A DNA stretch of 64,000 nt from assembly GCA_963662175.1 (NCBI GenBank), contig OY759216.1:44967087-45031086 (forward strand). The letters run 5' to 3'. Of the stretch, positions 26,401-41,400 are shown one piece after another. Made by a program: the position numbers and the translations under genes. Every line of letters starts with the position of its first letter. Position 1 is the first letter of the stretch. This DNA comes from Aradus depressus (taxonomy: Eukaryota; Arthropoda; Insecta; Hemiptera; Aradidae). The notes beneath the pieces are model-generated. The model did no database searches, was not told the origin of the DNA, and saw nothing but the letters and a program-made list of their open reading frames with translations.

Positions 26401-29400
26401 TCTTATAACAAGATTGAGAAGTTCCTGGCGAAACCATTTATTAATTGTCTGCCAAATTAGCCGAAGAGGAAAAATGTTTAGGAGTCAAACGGAGTTCATT
26501 GCAAATAATTGAACGCCAACTGAGCTGCGTGAAAGCAAATATAACTTTACACATATAAATATATAACATTTTTGTGAAGGGCGCGGCTCGCCCCTTAGTC
26601 CGTTAATTATTAATAATTGGAGAATATAGAAAAATGTACATTTGAGTTTCAGGCACAAATTGAAAAAAAACTTACAAATGGTACACATGAATGCGCACTT
26701 ACCCTTCGCGTTTCTATAATGTGAATGGAATATATAGCTTTCAAGTGCAAACTATTTATTGCATCTCCTTGATTAAAACTGCAGTTAATAACTTGACTGT
26801 AGTAATTGTTATTAGCAGAGAATCTATTTTGTAGAAAATCGTAAGAATGGTTATAGTGATAATAATACAAGTGTTAAATGATACTTTTATTAGCAAATAA
26901 TGATCTAAAGATCATAGTAAAAAAAAAGCCGTCGGTGAATCACCGTTCAAACTTACATATGAAATTTTGTGTCAATACATTCATTACCAGGGCAGTTATT
27001 AGAGTTTGTGTGTTAAGCCTCCCCCTTCCCTTCGGTCGATTTCAGTGAAAATCAATAAGTTTCGTTCTTAGAGGGTTCTGGATACACATATAAAATTTCG
27101 TACCGATATATTAATTTTATTGGGAGTTATCGTGTTCATGAAATCCCATTGAAAACTCTGTATTGAAATGGTCAAGGTCGTGAAATCTCGGAACTCCAAA
27201 ATTTGAACCCTTCAATTGGTTGATATTTTACGCAGTTCATCAAATAGAGCTCATATATCGTTGACCAAAATCTGTTAATTTCAATATAATAAAAAATATT
27301 GTTTTATTCCTTACCAAACAGTCGCTCTGCTTGGGTCCCTTGCAGCCACCGGCACAGAAGAGATGACAACACTCCCGGGGCTTGGGACCAAAACATCGGC
27401 CCCCGAAGCACTGAGGACTGCAGTTGATCTTGGAGAAACGTTGACAATTGTGAGGTCCCTCGCCCCAACAGCCAGCCTCGCAGGACTTGTCGCACGGTGG
27501 ACACTCTCGTTCTGGCGAGGTGAAATTGTACACGTACACGTACCGACCCGTCGGATCCGTGATAATTTCTTCCCAATTGATTGTTTTTACATGGCACAAA
27601 TTGTAATTGTTGAAGATCCCAACACTCCCCGCAAGGATATCTAGTTAAAAAAAAAAAAAAAAAAATTAAAAAAGGACAGACAATTAGGACATTTCCAAAC
27701 ATAAATAAAATCTTAATTAATATTACAAATATATATATATATATATAACTCTTCAATTAAGCCAACTAAGTATTTTGAATAATGCGCAAGTAATAGAGGT
27801 AATTTTCTATTTCTTAATAGTAAAAGAAAGTTGACTATTAGTAGATTTTGTAATTTGAATATTAAGGGACAGTTTAATTAATAATTGAGGAAGAATATCC
27901 TTGATTTTGAGACCAGTATAATGTTCACTTGATGAAAGTGGTTTGAAACAAACAGATTGGCCTTCAGTCTCTCCAAAATATATTTATTTTATTTTTAAAA
28001 AGTGGAGAATTAAGGTGAACGACAAGTAGTCCGTTCACATAGTATTCACTCTTCGGCGAAAATATACTTGTCCTCCCGTCTTTGTTAACAGCAATCCCAT
28101 TCTTTCAAAAAACGAAATTCGCCACCTAGGCCTCATACTTGACAAACGAATGACGTGAAATCCTCATACCAGACTGAAAAGGACGAATTGAACAGACGAT
28201 ACAAACTGTTACTAAGACTACTGGACAAAAGATCAAAATTAACTCTGAGAACGAAACGACTAATATATAACGTAATACTCAAGCTTATGTGGACTTATGG
28301 ACTTGAACTATGGGGTTCTGCCAAAGCTTCCAATCTTCTGCGCGTACAATACTTTCAATCCAAAATCCTTCGTACAGTAGCCAATGCTCCTTATTACATC
28401 TCCAACAAAACCCTTCAAACTGATCTCAATGTTCCCTTTGTCACCGAATTAGCTAAATCTAGTACAACAAATTATTTTACACCTTTAGTACCCATATTAA
28501 TCCTCTAGTCCTTGCCCTCTAGGGCGCCAATGACCTAGTGACCTTCTCAGATAAGGCAGTGACAGTAATAAGCAGTAAATTAGTGCCTTAGGGAGTGTCA
28601 CCACTGGGTGATTTCTACACTCTTGCCATTTTTTCTACCGCACATTTGCTTGTTGTATATATTTTTTATGCAACGTTGGCCAAATTCTGATTTTACACGT
28701 CCAAACCTCGACTAATATATCGAATGCAATTCGCTGACACTTCATTGTTCTTTGCAAAATATTTCCAGAAATATGTTGGTTTTAGTAGAATGGTAACCTA
28801 CTGAGCTCAAGATCGCGGGTTCGTAACATGGCCGAGGCCCTTAGGTTTTTAATGTGGGAGGTAAAAACCTTGAGCACCTTCTCTATGGGACGTTAAAAGC
28901 TAAGCTTGTTAGTAGAGCAAACAAGGAAGGGATAAGAGCATTGGATGCTTAGGTCCCTAGGTGCACACACCAGCCAATATATCTATCAACGTACAGTTAA
29001 AGAAATATGAGTGTTTAGGTTAGTTACCTCTGAGAGCAGGCATCTCGAGGGTGTGCATCTTGGAGAGGGTGACCAAGAGGGCAAACTCCTGCTGGTTGAA
29101 GTTGAGCTTGAACAGGGTCCGTCCTCTGATGATCTGGAGTCGGGGAAGGACGATCTTCTTCACGTCCACATGAGATATGAGAACATGTCCTGTCACCTCC
29201 CTGCAGAACAAACAACACAATGTCTATAGACAGCCAATTGGTTAGAATGGTAGAGAACCCCCACCAAAAGTGGATAGCATAGGAGCTGCACGAAACTTTC
29301 CCAAAGAACTTTAGATTTTATTTTTCTTTGTAGGTTCAATATGACTGTATACACTAGTAAGTACCTTACTTCGCTTGGAGAAACTTTAAGCAGGTTAGTA

Positions 29401-32400
29401 ACTTTAAGCTACAAGGTTTTAGTAGAAGTTGAAATTTTCGATAATTGTGAGGCCAGTAATTTGTGACGCCTACGTATGACCTTTAAAACGATGTGTGAAT
29501 GAATTTTATTGGTGAGTGAATGATGAAGTTTTAACCAAACTCCGTCCCTTAACCATCAAGTACCAACTTCGTTAAAAGTTGCGTAAAGTCAAGTGAGTTG
29601 AAAGCTATTTTTGTTACTCAAGTGAGTGGCCAATAAGAAGATGGTTGCTGTAAGCCCCCTTACGACATGTAACATAAAGAAAAGAGGCCAACAGCCAGTT
29701 TGAGCTCTTACGAGAACGAATCATTTTTAGAGGAACTTAAAAAAGTGTATTTCCAACAAAAACTGGCTCGATTTTTTTCACCAATACAATAATTCATACT
29801 ACACTAACCTATAAAAAAAGTAACAATGCCTACTATACGTAACCAAAACAATAATTCACATAAGACAAATTACACTTTTCCCGGAGTTCAAGGTTAGACG
29901 CCACCGACGCACAGTGTGAAATTTATGAGTTTTGATTTTCAAAATTCGAGCCCCCGCTCAATTTTTGATCAATTTGGATGAAACTAGGTGCAAAATATTT
30001 GTGAAAGCTGGCTTTTTATCAGATAACTGCGGGTTTCACAATCAAGGTATTATATGTCAGAGGCAAAAATAGCCAATATATTGAATTTGGACCACTTTAG
30101 GCCAAAATGACAACATTAGAACCACCTTTGACTAAAATAAATATTGAATTCGTAATCAGCGACTCAAAAAACATTCATTTAAGTTGTAAAAGTCCGTTAA
30201 CAAAAACTTAGACAAAAACTTTTTTTTTTTTTTTAATTTTCGCGGGGTTTTGGCCGCTGTCAATTGGCATATAATACCTTGATAGTGAAACCCGCAGTTA
30301 CCTGATAAAAAGCCAGCTTTAACCAATATTTTGCACCTAGTTTCATCCAAATTGATCAAAAATTGAGCGGGGGCTCGAATTTTGAAAATCAAACCTCATA
30401 AATTTCACACTGTGCGACGCCGGGTAAATGTCTAGTGAATAGACTATTTATAAATGAGTATTTGCCCTTAGGCTATTTATGAATGAGTATTTTCCCTTAA
30501 CTAGAGTAAATACCAAAGTATGAAATTAAAAATATTTTTTAAGGCCAGTATATTTTATAATGTTTTTTTATTTACCAAAACAGTGACTTCAATTTGATAA
30601 ATACCAGATATTCATCAAATTTCAAAATTTTTGAAGATAAATTTCATTAGTAAACTTCAGTATTTTTTAGGATAATTACCTTATCTAAATATTTCAAAAA
30701 TAATATCCTGCTTTTATTAAAATAAAAAAATACAAGTAGAAGAAATAATCTTTACCATTTTTAGCTAACTGTTTTTCAACGGATATTAGAATAAAACATT
30801 GGAAAAGTATAAAGCACAACAAAACATATTATATGTTAAATTGGCACATATGTCTGCCGTGTAAAACCAAAAAAGTTTATTCCTTAACATGAAAAAGTTT
30901 TTTTTTTGTAAAATGAAGAAGTTCAGAGTTAAACCTAGTATTTTTCTTGTTAATCTAATAATTGTTGTACCTCCGGTTATAAATACTACAAAGAATACGT
31001 CACATTGTTTCCGAATATTTTGTACAGATTTTAGAACAGTCGTTCATTCGGAGGTCCTCACTCGAATAATAGTAACTTTGATATTTTTAAAGAAAACATT
31101 TTTCGCACTTTATTTCTTTTTGCTTTCTTCAATATATTTTATAGATGATATGAAATATATTTTACTTGAGTGCCCACATGAGACCAGGTCTACGTCTGCC
31201 ATTCTGAGATGTGGACGGCGAACATATAACAAATGAGGAGGGTAATGAGCGTAGTATTACCTGATATACTGCAGGAAGGTGAGATCGAGATGTTCGTCCT
31301 GAAGCCATGTGAGCTCCAGGTTTCCGTCCACATAGGTACAATTTGTGTACCTGTCCCTCAGGTTCCGGTAGTGGTGCTCCCGGTTCGAGGGCACCGACAT
31401 ACGCCCATTCGTACCGATGCAAACTGTCAACAGATAAAACAGAATAATATAACATACTATAATAATTATTTAAATAATACAATTGAACTGAAAATAAATT
31501 TAATTGACTTTAGAAAGAATATTAAACGCAACAAACAAGGCTGCTTCACAAAAGACATAAGTATTTTTAAAAAAAAAACTTGTATAAAATGAGAAAAGTC
31601 TGAGAAAAATTAGTTTCGTTGCTCTAGCACAAATACATAGCAAGGGGGAAAGTTTTGAGGAGGGACCCTTATTGCACGGTGACAGACTCGCACTTAAACG
31701 GTTTTCTTAAAGAAGATGTCGCTTTTCACATGATTGTATATTATAATATCTTCAGAATGTAAGAAATGGCGGGGCTAATAGCAGGACACTTTCATATGTA
31801 GAAACAGCAACATACCAAGGGTAGGGCCAGAAGTTCTCTGTGTAAGAAATGTAGAAAGGAAAATAAGGATCTGTTTTAAATTCTTAATCAGAAAACTTAA
31901 GGAAAATTTAAGGTTTTACTTTAAAGCTGAGGAATTTATCAAATAAATAGGACAACTACTATGTGAAGACCATACAGATAATAAATGGAGAAAGAACTAT
32001 GTATAAAAATAAAAGTTATTTAAAAAAAATAAAATTATTAATCTTGGGAAAACAACTATGAAAAAACCTTGACCACGCCTCCTTCGGATGGGGCGTTAAG
32101 CGATGGTCCCGAGCCTGTCTGATGTTGGGTACTCGTGTAAAAGACCCCTAGCCTAGGTGAATAAAAATGTAGGACTTCCGTAGTAGAGTCAGGCCCATGT
32201 CCTCTAGAGCGACGAAAGAGCGCTCTGGTAGTAAGCGATGTGACCTCTTAGTTAAAAGCCCGGGCATGAGTCACAATAAATTATATAATGACTGTAACCG
32301 GACTTCTTAAATAACATAGTTCTCATATTTTATTAACCCTCAATATTGTATGATCTATATTATTTCAAGTTGATCGTCAAGTGATTACTTCTGGATCTCT

Positions 32401-35400
32401 ACATAAATTAAAGGGGGAAAAAACGAGGCGTCTAGGTGACGTGATATAAATATATAGAGTTCTTGCGAGCGAATCTTAAATAACTCTCTTCTCACGCGAA
32501 CATTTCTCATCCCGAGAAAATCCCGCTCTCATACGCGAACTTGAGATTTTTTTTTTATCCTATTTTTCTTTTCTCCCTTCAGAATGCCAACAGTTTACAT
32601 CCTTCTTTATCTCTCATTTCTCAGCTATTCCAGGAGTTATCCACTACGTTTTAATGAAAATAAAAAAAAATAACTATTTTCCTGTCTGCAGATAATTATT
32701 GCCAGCTTCTCTGTCTTCCAACACATTTTCATTAGTTTTCTTCAATGATAATAAGTCTTGTAAATTACAGTAATTTATTTCATTTTTTTATTTGTCAATT
32801 ATACGCCAACGAAGGACACACATTAAGATAACCAAACTTCGGGGTGGTTGATGCGACTTTCTTCAGAACTAAAGCGAGTCATGAATTCCTTTTCATGATT
32901 CATTTTCGAGCTCTTCTATTACTAGTTCCTATACGACTTAAAATGGCTCTTCTCATCCTCTCGTCAATATTTCCTAGGCTCCTTTCTCTATCAAACCATA
33001 TCTTCCCAAAAGCCCTCCTACATCTTTCAAATGCTCCAAATTAAATCCCATATCCACCATCCCAAGTCACCAAATCCTGTTCCTCTGATCTTTACCTCCC
33101 TTCCCATAGGACAACAACCTACCACAACTCCTTCATTATCCAGGCTAACTCCCTCTGGAACTCTCTCCCTCTCCAGATTCGCCATGCTCCTACCTATGAT
33201 ATATTTAAGTCCCTACTTTTCCATTATCCTCGACCAAGCGATCTTGAGCTCAGTAAGCAAGCATGCATACCTCTGAGCAACCGGCGTCCTCTAAATTAGA
33301 TTTTTAAAAACCGTTATTAAATGTTATGAGTCGGACACACAAGTGATTAGTATTAACAACAGTAAAAATAAAATAAAAGATATATAGATAGAAATACTAA
33401 TAAATACATTTTTAATTATAACTTAAATTATAATAAATATACTTTATAATACTTCCAAAAGTGTATTTTATGATGTTCTTGCGTCCCCTTCACAGGACAC
33501 AATGAATAAAATATAAACAAGAAAGAAAAATAATACTTAATATACATAAAAAATAAATAAATAATTCAATAGAAATTTTAAAAAATAAGTATATCTAGCA
33601 CAGATATTAGTGTGATAATAATATCTGTGCAAGAGCTCTGCCTAGAAGATAAAAATGGAATAATGTTATTTTATATGAAACAGGACTTCTACATACATAT
33701 ATCACGGTTCTTTTATTGTTTTTGAACAATGAACTCCGCTTTCGAAAAGAGAGTTTCCTATAACATATACATTTTTAGTTTAAGTTAAATTTGTTTAATT
33801 GTAATTGTCAAAAGTGGGGAAGGGCATTAAAAAAATAAATTTCATTATGAGTTATACTATTTAAAAAAAATAGAGTAATGTTTAATTAATTATTCGAATA
33901 TATAATTTCTTCTTGGCATCATAATTATAAAAATAATCATATTAATACCTATGAATTTTTCAAGTATAAACAACGTAATAGTTCGGGCGTGTTCGTCAAA
34001 AGATTTCCACCGTAAACTCTGACTGCAGTGTTAGTGGCCATTATTAATAACACGGGAGGTTATGTTAGCGGCAAATCAATGACAAAAGAAACCTTTCGAA
34101 GTAATCAAAGAAATTTAAAAAAAAAAAAATTGTTATAAAACAATTGGAAAGTGTAGTTTTTATTGATGGGAATGGGATATTTGTAGGTGAACCAGAGAAA
34201 ATATGGTGAACGACATTCTAAATTGAGCACAGTTTTTATGACCAAAGTTAATAAGTGCTATGGGAAAATAACTGCAATTCAACTTTGTGATAGGTTTCAA
34301 ATATATATATATTATATTATTATATGTTATAAGTCAGACTTCAGTATAATTTATTCGAATATCACAATCTTGTTTATATTTTAATTGTACACAATAATCT
34401 GCCACTCTCAATCTCTCAAAATGCATTGGGATGGGAGTCAGAATGGAAAAAATGTATTTAAATATAATTAGTTTCGTAGCATGTTACTTATTTAGTCAAT
34501 AAAAAAAAATCGCTAATTCACCGGCAATGTACTTCCCCAGCGCGAATTAATCGACCAAGCCTACGAATCCCCCCATTCCTTTTGATTGATTTGACAGAAA
34601 ATAAATCCGTATCGGTCTTATTGGGGTGTCTGGTATGGATATATTAGATCTACGGATCTAGAATTTTTATTTTTTGGAAATTATGAAATTCTGGAGAAAA
34701 CATCATCGAATTTTTGACCGATTACTTCCCTTATAATTTGTAAAGCTGCAGAAGTAATATGGATTAAGGAAACAGTAATAGTATTTGGTAGGGAGATTTG
34801 TTTACTAATAAGATTGTAAGCAGTTCAGAGCACATAAAAAATACAAAAAAAAAAAACACTTACATATATTGCGAACATAAACCTCTTATGTTTATTAATA
34901 TCAACAGTGAAAGTTTTTCCGTGTTTACCATCTGTCGAAGAGATCAGAGGCAACTTGGAAGAACCGGAGAGTCTTTAGACGTAGATAAGACTAATTGTAA
35001 TCAAAATGAAAAATGGCGGTAGTAATTTTAATGACAGTAAACTGTGAAAGAAAGAAAAATGAAGTCAGGTGTTTATTGTGTAAGAGAGGGAGAGGATGGG
35101 CTGGTTGGCACCCACGTATCTTCACCCACAGTCTTCAGTCACTTGCATCACATCACAATAACATGACCTTCATGTAACAGTCCACTTTTTAATTTGTGAG
35201 ACAAACAGGCGTCCTTACTCTATATGGACCTACAACCTCCCCTCATATTAATATTAATGGACTCAGTCTCGTATTGAATTTGATTAGGCTTTGAACAATG
35301 TGTTAAGTAGTGTTTAGAACTGATCGAAGTATTAAATTGAATTAGTTATCATCTCTGTCTTTTCCTCTATTTGCTGGTCGTTTCAAGTAAGCCTAATTGT

Positions 35401-38400
35401 GTTTTTTATTATTATTATAAGATAAATGGATAAAAAAATAATCTAAAATTAATTAGATCCTGGTTCAAGAAATTATTTAAAAAATAATATTTTCAAAACA
35501 TTTCTTACCGACACTCCTTTTGTTTCGTCAAAACAATCATAATGTATCCGAACATCAAATACAGTCAACAAACTATAACAATGAGGGAAGGCTTTCTTCT
35601 CAGTGTTGCCACCCACAGCACACTCATTTTGATAAATTCAAGATCTTCATTACTGACGTAAAAAAAAGTTGGTGTTCTTGTTAGTTTTGGGCATGTTCTG
35701 TATAATAAACTATTCAACTAGACGATCACAACATACTTTAAGTTGTCATTCATATCGGGAAAGTTTAGACATTTTAAAAGATGATAGAGTAGATTATGTG
35801 TGGTTTTTATTCGTCTCGGGAAATAAGACAATTGTATCGACAAAAAATTTAGTATGAGGATTCAAAAGCCACTATGTACTTAAGTCAAATATTGAGTTTT
35901 AGCACCAACGGTCAATTGACTTTGAAGGGAGAGTAAAAGCGTAAATTATTAATTCTTGTTGGGGAAGTACATAGTTGGTGATTGATCGATGACTTTTTTT
36001 TATATTCCTTCCTTTGTACATACTGGGATTTATTTATTTATTTTTTTAAAATTTTATTATACATCATTGTCATCAAATTTATTAATAGTTTTGTTTTTAT
36101 CAATAGTAAATATGCTCAATGAATAAAAATATTATATAATATTAATATTTTATAATTTGTATCCTAGTTTGGTTATATTATTACCAAACTAGGAAACAAA
36201 ACAAAACTAAGCAGAAGTAGGAAGAAGGAACACAGTTTTGTATAATTCATTAAGAGCACGAACCCATTCCAAGACCGGTTCTTCTCCGAAGGGGAACCTT
36301 TTTCGGAAGACCTATTTCACAATAACTAACCATGGTTGAACGTTCTTCTGTTTTTTTGATACAAAATTCTTCAAACAATAAATATGAGTCCAAAGAATAT
36401 TTTTACGAACTGAATCATTTATGTTTGACAGTAGATTATTTTATGTATTCATTTTTGATCTAGAATGGCAAGGGATAAGTTCCATTTTGTAATCATAATT
36501 TCGAAACTTACCATTGTCTCTGTGCATAGATTTATTGAGTTTTGATTTAAATCTATTTATTTTTATTCAAATAATCCGTTACCTTCGTTTTATGAGTAGT
36601 AAGTAGTTGTTTTAAAAATGGTTTTAAGTTATTTTGATAGTGTTTACTCATTCGTCGCTCTGGTGGACACGAGCTCGAGTTTACTACGGGAGACCTAACC
36701 TAAATTTTGCCAAATTATTTATTTGAAAAATGACATTTTTCTTTCGCTTTGATTTTCTTAACTAATTTCAAATCTGAAACGTGTGTTTAATATAATTTTT
36801 TTTTCTACACAAGTCTATAAGTACAGATTTTACAAAAAATTAATAGATAAGAATTTTGCATCAAAATTTTACATAAGCAATTGTTCAAAAAACAAAAGTT
36901 GATCGTCCCGTCATTTGGATCATTATACTTAGACAAAGACAGTTTTCAGATCAAAAATCGGGTGATTTTTACTAGGGAAAAGTCGTGCTATACGTTAAAA
37001 ACACACTAAACTGCCTTCCCATTGCGCCTTAAGTCTCATAGTAAATCCGCCATTGCTTCAGAGTAAGTTAAGTGAGGACCAGAAAGAGGCAAGTTAAGAG
37101 AAAAAGAGGGAGGAGGTTATAATGGCAAGTCATGTCGAAGAGCGGTGGAGGAACTTTAATGGAGGCTCATCTTCCATTTGAGGAGTCACTGTCGGGACGA
37201 GATTAGCCCACCAAAGATAGACATGGCGATGGATGGATCGGACAATTTGGACGGTGATTTTCGGATCCCTTTTAGGGTAGCCGACGACTCCGGTCGGAGG
37301 GCATTACCAGAGGGTAATCAGTTGGGTCATCGATTGAAACTACAGCTCACAACAAGCTGAGGGGGGAACGATGTGGAAAATGCCAAATCGTGAGAGAGTG
37401 CACTCATCTGGAATCTTCCATTAGTGGGATCATGTCTTCATATGCAAGTGAATACAGATTAATATCAGACATTAAAAAGTCCGAGATGCAGAAGCTGAGT
37501 AAAGTAAGAGGATTATTACTTCCTCAGCGATACGAAGTATAGGGGAAGTTATGTAATCGGTCAGAATAAGAGGAGTTTTCAACGGAACACGATAACTCCC
37601 GATAGAGAGAATGTATCGACACGAAATTAGGTGGTTCAGGGGGGAGGCTTAACATAAAAAAATACATAGGTAATTAATTACTGAGACTCATACTAGGGTT
37701 TTAACTACAAGGTCATATCGCCTACTACCAGAGCGCTCTTTCGTCACTCTCTTCGGCAAGCAGTTTGTCAACGTTTTCCTAATCTTCAATGTACTCAGCA
37801 ATTATAAAGGATGGCTTAATTTGTATTAAGTATACCAAATCTTTAAATTCTTCTCCGAATTTATTTGTCATTGGTTTGCACGAACGTTAAGAATGAGAGA
37901 TCTTTTTCAACATTAAAATATTATCTAAAAAGTTCGATGGGCGAAGAAAAGTTGAATGCATTCGCATTTCAATTGAGCATGCAGTTTTGAATAATTTAAA
38001 TTTTTATAAAATTATTGATGATTTTATTCATGTAAAAAATAGAAAGAAAGAGAAGTAGATTTTGAAATGAGTGATTTTCTCCCTTTTTCCAATTTAACGC
38101 TGTTTAATTTTTTTTTGATCGAACGGGGGCCCCCTGAGGCGGCTGTCTCACTTGCCTAAGGGATAGGCACTCATGTACCCTGTAATGCTGCCTTCACCAA
38201 TTTAGATTGTCCCGGTATAAGTCCCCATACGACTTGGGTTGTTGTCCTCCTCCACCTGGAATATACAAGATGGAAGTAGACATTGAGATAGAGAAGAGAA
38301 TCCGAAGGTGCCTAGAGTCTGATTTGTGAAGATTTAATAGTGGACAAGGAAGAGGGACACCATCTATCTGATCCACGCCGAACCTCCTGATTTATACACC

Positions 38401-41400
38401 TCAGCTGATTACTACAATCAACATAACACAGGAACGGTTCCACTCACCCTGTAATGTAGGACAGTATCTATAGCAACCCGTCTATATTATTCATTTCGAC
38501 AACAAATATTCGAGGGCGCCGGTAGCTCAGTGGTAAGCGTGCTTGACTTCTGAGCTCAAGGTTGTGGGTTCGTAGCCCGACCGAGGCCCTTAGTTTATTT
38601 TATCTGGGAGGTACAATAAACTTAAGCACGCCGTCCTTCGGTTGGGACGTTAAGCGATGGTCCCGAGCCTGTACGATGTCAGGTACTCGTTAAAGACCCC
38701 TATCCTAGATGAATAAAAATTTAGGGTAGGCAAAATTTAGGACTCCCACAGTAGAGTCGGGCTCATGTCCACCAGAGTGACGAAAGAGCGCTCTGGTAGT
38801 AGGCGATATGACCTCGTAGTTAAAGCCCGGGCATGAGTCATAAAACCAAACCAACCAAACCATCGACAACAAATAAATATGATAAAAAAGTTGTCGTTGA
38901 ATCACCGGCAACGTACTTCCCCAGTAAGAATTAATCAACTACGTTTACATTCTCCCTCTGAAACCAATTTACCGATTTGGTCAAAATTTAAATTTCATGT
39001 TGATACATTCCTTACATCAATATTTATTTATAGGGTTTTGGATTTACAAATAAAATTTCATGTTAATACATTCATTACTTCGGCAGTTATTGGAGTTTTT
39101 AAGTGAAGCCACTCCCTTGTGCTTAAAAACAATAGGTGTGTGTTGTGATGTACAAAAATTTACACACATTGAGATTACTAAAATATTGTAAATTCAATTA
39201 TTATTATTTGTATAAAAACAGCTGATAGAAGTGAAGTAACTTAATTAGTGAATAAATATATCAAAATGGACTGGTCGCATTTTGTTTTAGATGACGATCA
39301 GCTGTTTCAAATAGTCAAGAAACAGTCGGAGTCTAAAGTAGAGATGTGAAGGTGGACAGTCTAATGAGAGAAGTGTTTTTAGGCTTAAGGTGAATTGAAC
39401 AGTGAAATCGATGCACAAAGGTACTTTTATTTATTTATATGTACATATATATGCCCAAAATAACGTTGATATAAATAATGGTCAATAATAAAAATAAAGA
39501 CTGATATAGTTTCAAGTAATTAGTTTGTAAGTAATTTGATTTTTTTTGATATTGATATTCTGAATTAATTTAAAATGTAGGTTAAGTAAAATAAACCCAA
39601 ATATTTGTTCTCTTCCCCGTGAACCCAGTAAGATAATTTATACCATTTGATTAGATTGAACATTTTTGCAAATTTAGAAATACAAGATGGCATCTCTTTA
39701 CTAAATTTAGAAAAAATCCAAATGAAAAATTTGTTAATTGAATATTTTTAGATATATTTTTTCAGGGCCCTTTTCGGAAATTACTGTAGAAATCAAAATT
39801 TAGTAGACGACCAGCTATAATTTCTACAGTAAATGTGGTAATTATTAATAATTTTATTATCTAAATTAATTTATATTTAATTTTTTTTAAACATTTTTTA
39901 ACATTTTTTTTCAAATTATCACAGTGTGTGTGTGTCTGTCTCTGTGAACACGATAATTCTCGATAGTATGAATATATCGACAGGAAATTTTGTATCTGTG
40001 TCCAAAACCGCAAAAGAACGATATATCAATATATTCATTCTATCGACAGTTAACAGATTATATAACTTTTCTTATAATTATTACTGCTAAGGAACTTGAA
40101 TTTATTTATTTATTTTATTTTTTTTGCTGCTCTTTATAAATGTGTTTCTCTATACCAACGTTTTTTTTTAGCGTAAAGTAAATATCTTTGTGTTAAAATT
40201 AAGAAAAGTGAGCTCTTCTGGAGAAGGCCAAACTGATGGTATTTTACAAGATCGTGGGATAGGTGAGAATATTCAAAATACAACTCATACTTCATTTAAA
40301 TACCAACTATTAAAGATGAACTTTCACACAGTGGGAAAATTTAAATGTTTATTCATAGTTTCACTGATTTCACTAACCTAATAATTTCCTTTCGTTTGCT
40401 TAATGATTACAACAAAATTGTACAAAATGATAGGCCTAACCAAGTCAAAATGTAAAATTAGGAAGGAAGACATTTGTCTATATTGTGTAAATATTTAAAA
40501 TGTAGTAAATATATAATATATATATAGTAATATGTTCGATAAACATAACCCGAATGGTGTAATCATTGAAATGCGTTTAATACAGTATTTATTGTTTCTC
40601 TCGTACTGTATTACAAGACAGCTAAATAGCCGCCATTTTAGAACAAAACAAAAAGTGTTTTATATTGAATTAATCAAGAGTTCAGTTAGTTTATAAACTA
40701 CTGTGATGTATACTTTATGTTATATTTTGAACTGGCGTTTTATACTTTGGCTAAAGTATAAAACGCTAGTTCGTTAACTCACTGAGTAGTTTATAAACTA
40801 ACGAACTCTTGATTAATTCAATATAAAACACTTTTTTTGTTGTTCCAAAATGGCGGATATTCAGCTGGCTTATAATACAGTGAGAGAGAAACAACAATAA
40901 ATACTGTAATAAAGTCGTTTCAAACATTACACCATTCGAGTTACGTTTATCGAACTTTTGTCACCCAAATAGAGTACAAACGTGCAGAAAACCTACCGTT
41001 CATTTCTTGCAACCAAAATAATTTCTGCTGTGCTGTTTAACAGAAAATCTAGTCTTTCTGTTGAGAACAAACTGACTATAAGACAATAATCTGAACCTAT
41101 ATGGACATTAGGGTGGTCCTTAAACATACATTTTTTTTTGTAAGGCTGAATTTCGGTTTTTTGAGATAAAAAACTAGAAATGTTTTTCAAATTTATTTGA
41201 AGTCATTTATTGTGCTTCTAGATAAATGAATTTTCAAAAAAACGATATTTTCCATATACTATATATATATAATGTGTATATAATATAATATACACATATT
41301 ATGTGTATTATCGAGGAGAAATAGAAGAGATAACCCCTCAGACGGTCAATTCGACCATGAGTACTGTCTGTCAATATTATTATTATTATTATATATATAA

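Noticed and set aside
38519..38590. tRNA genes
   Set aside because: A and B boxes are present, but the head does not fold as a full tRNA and is always followed by the same SINE body.
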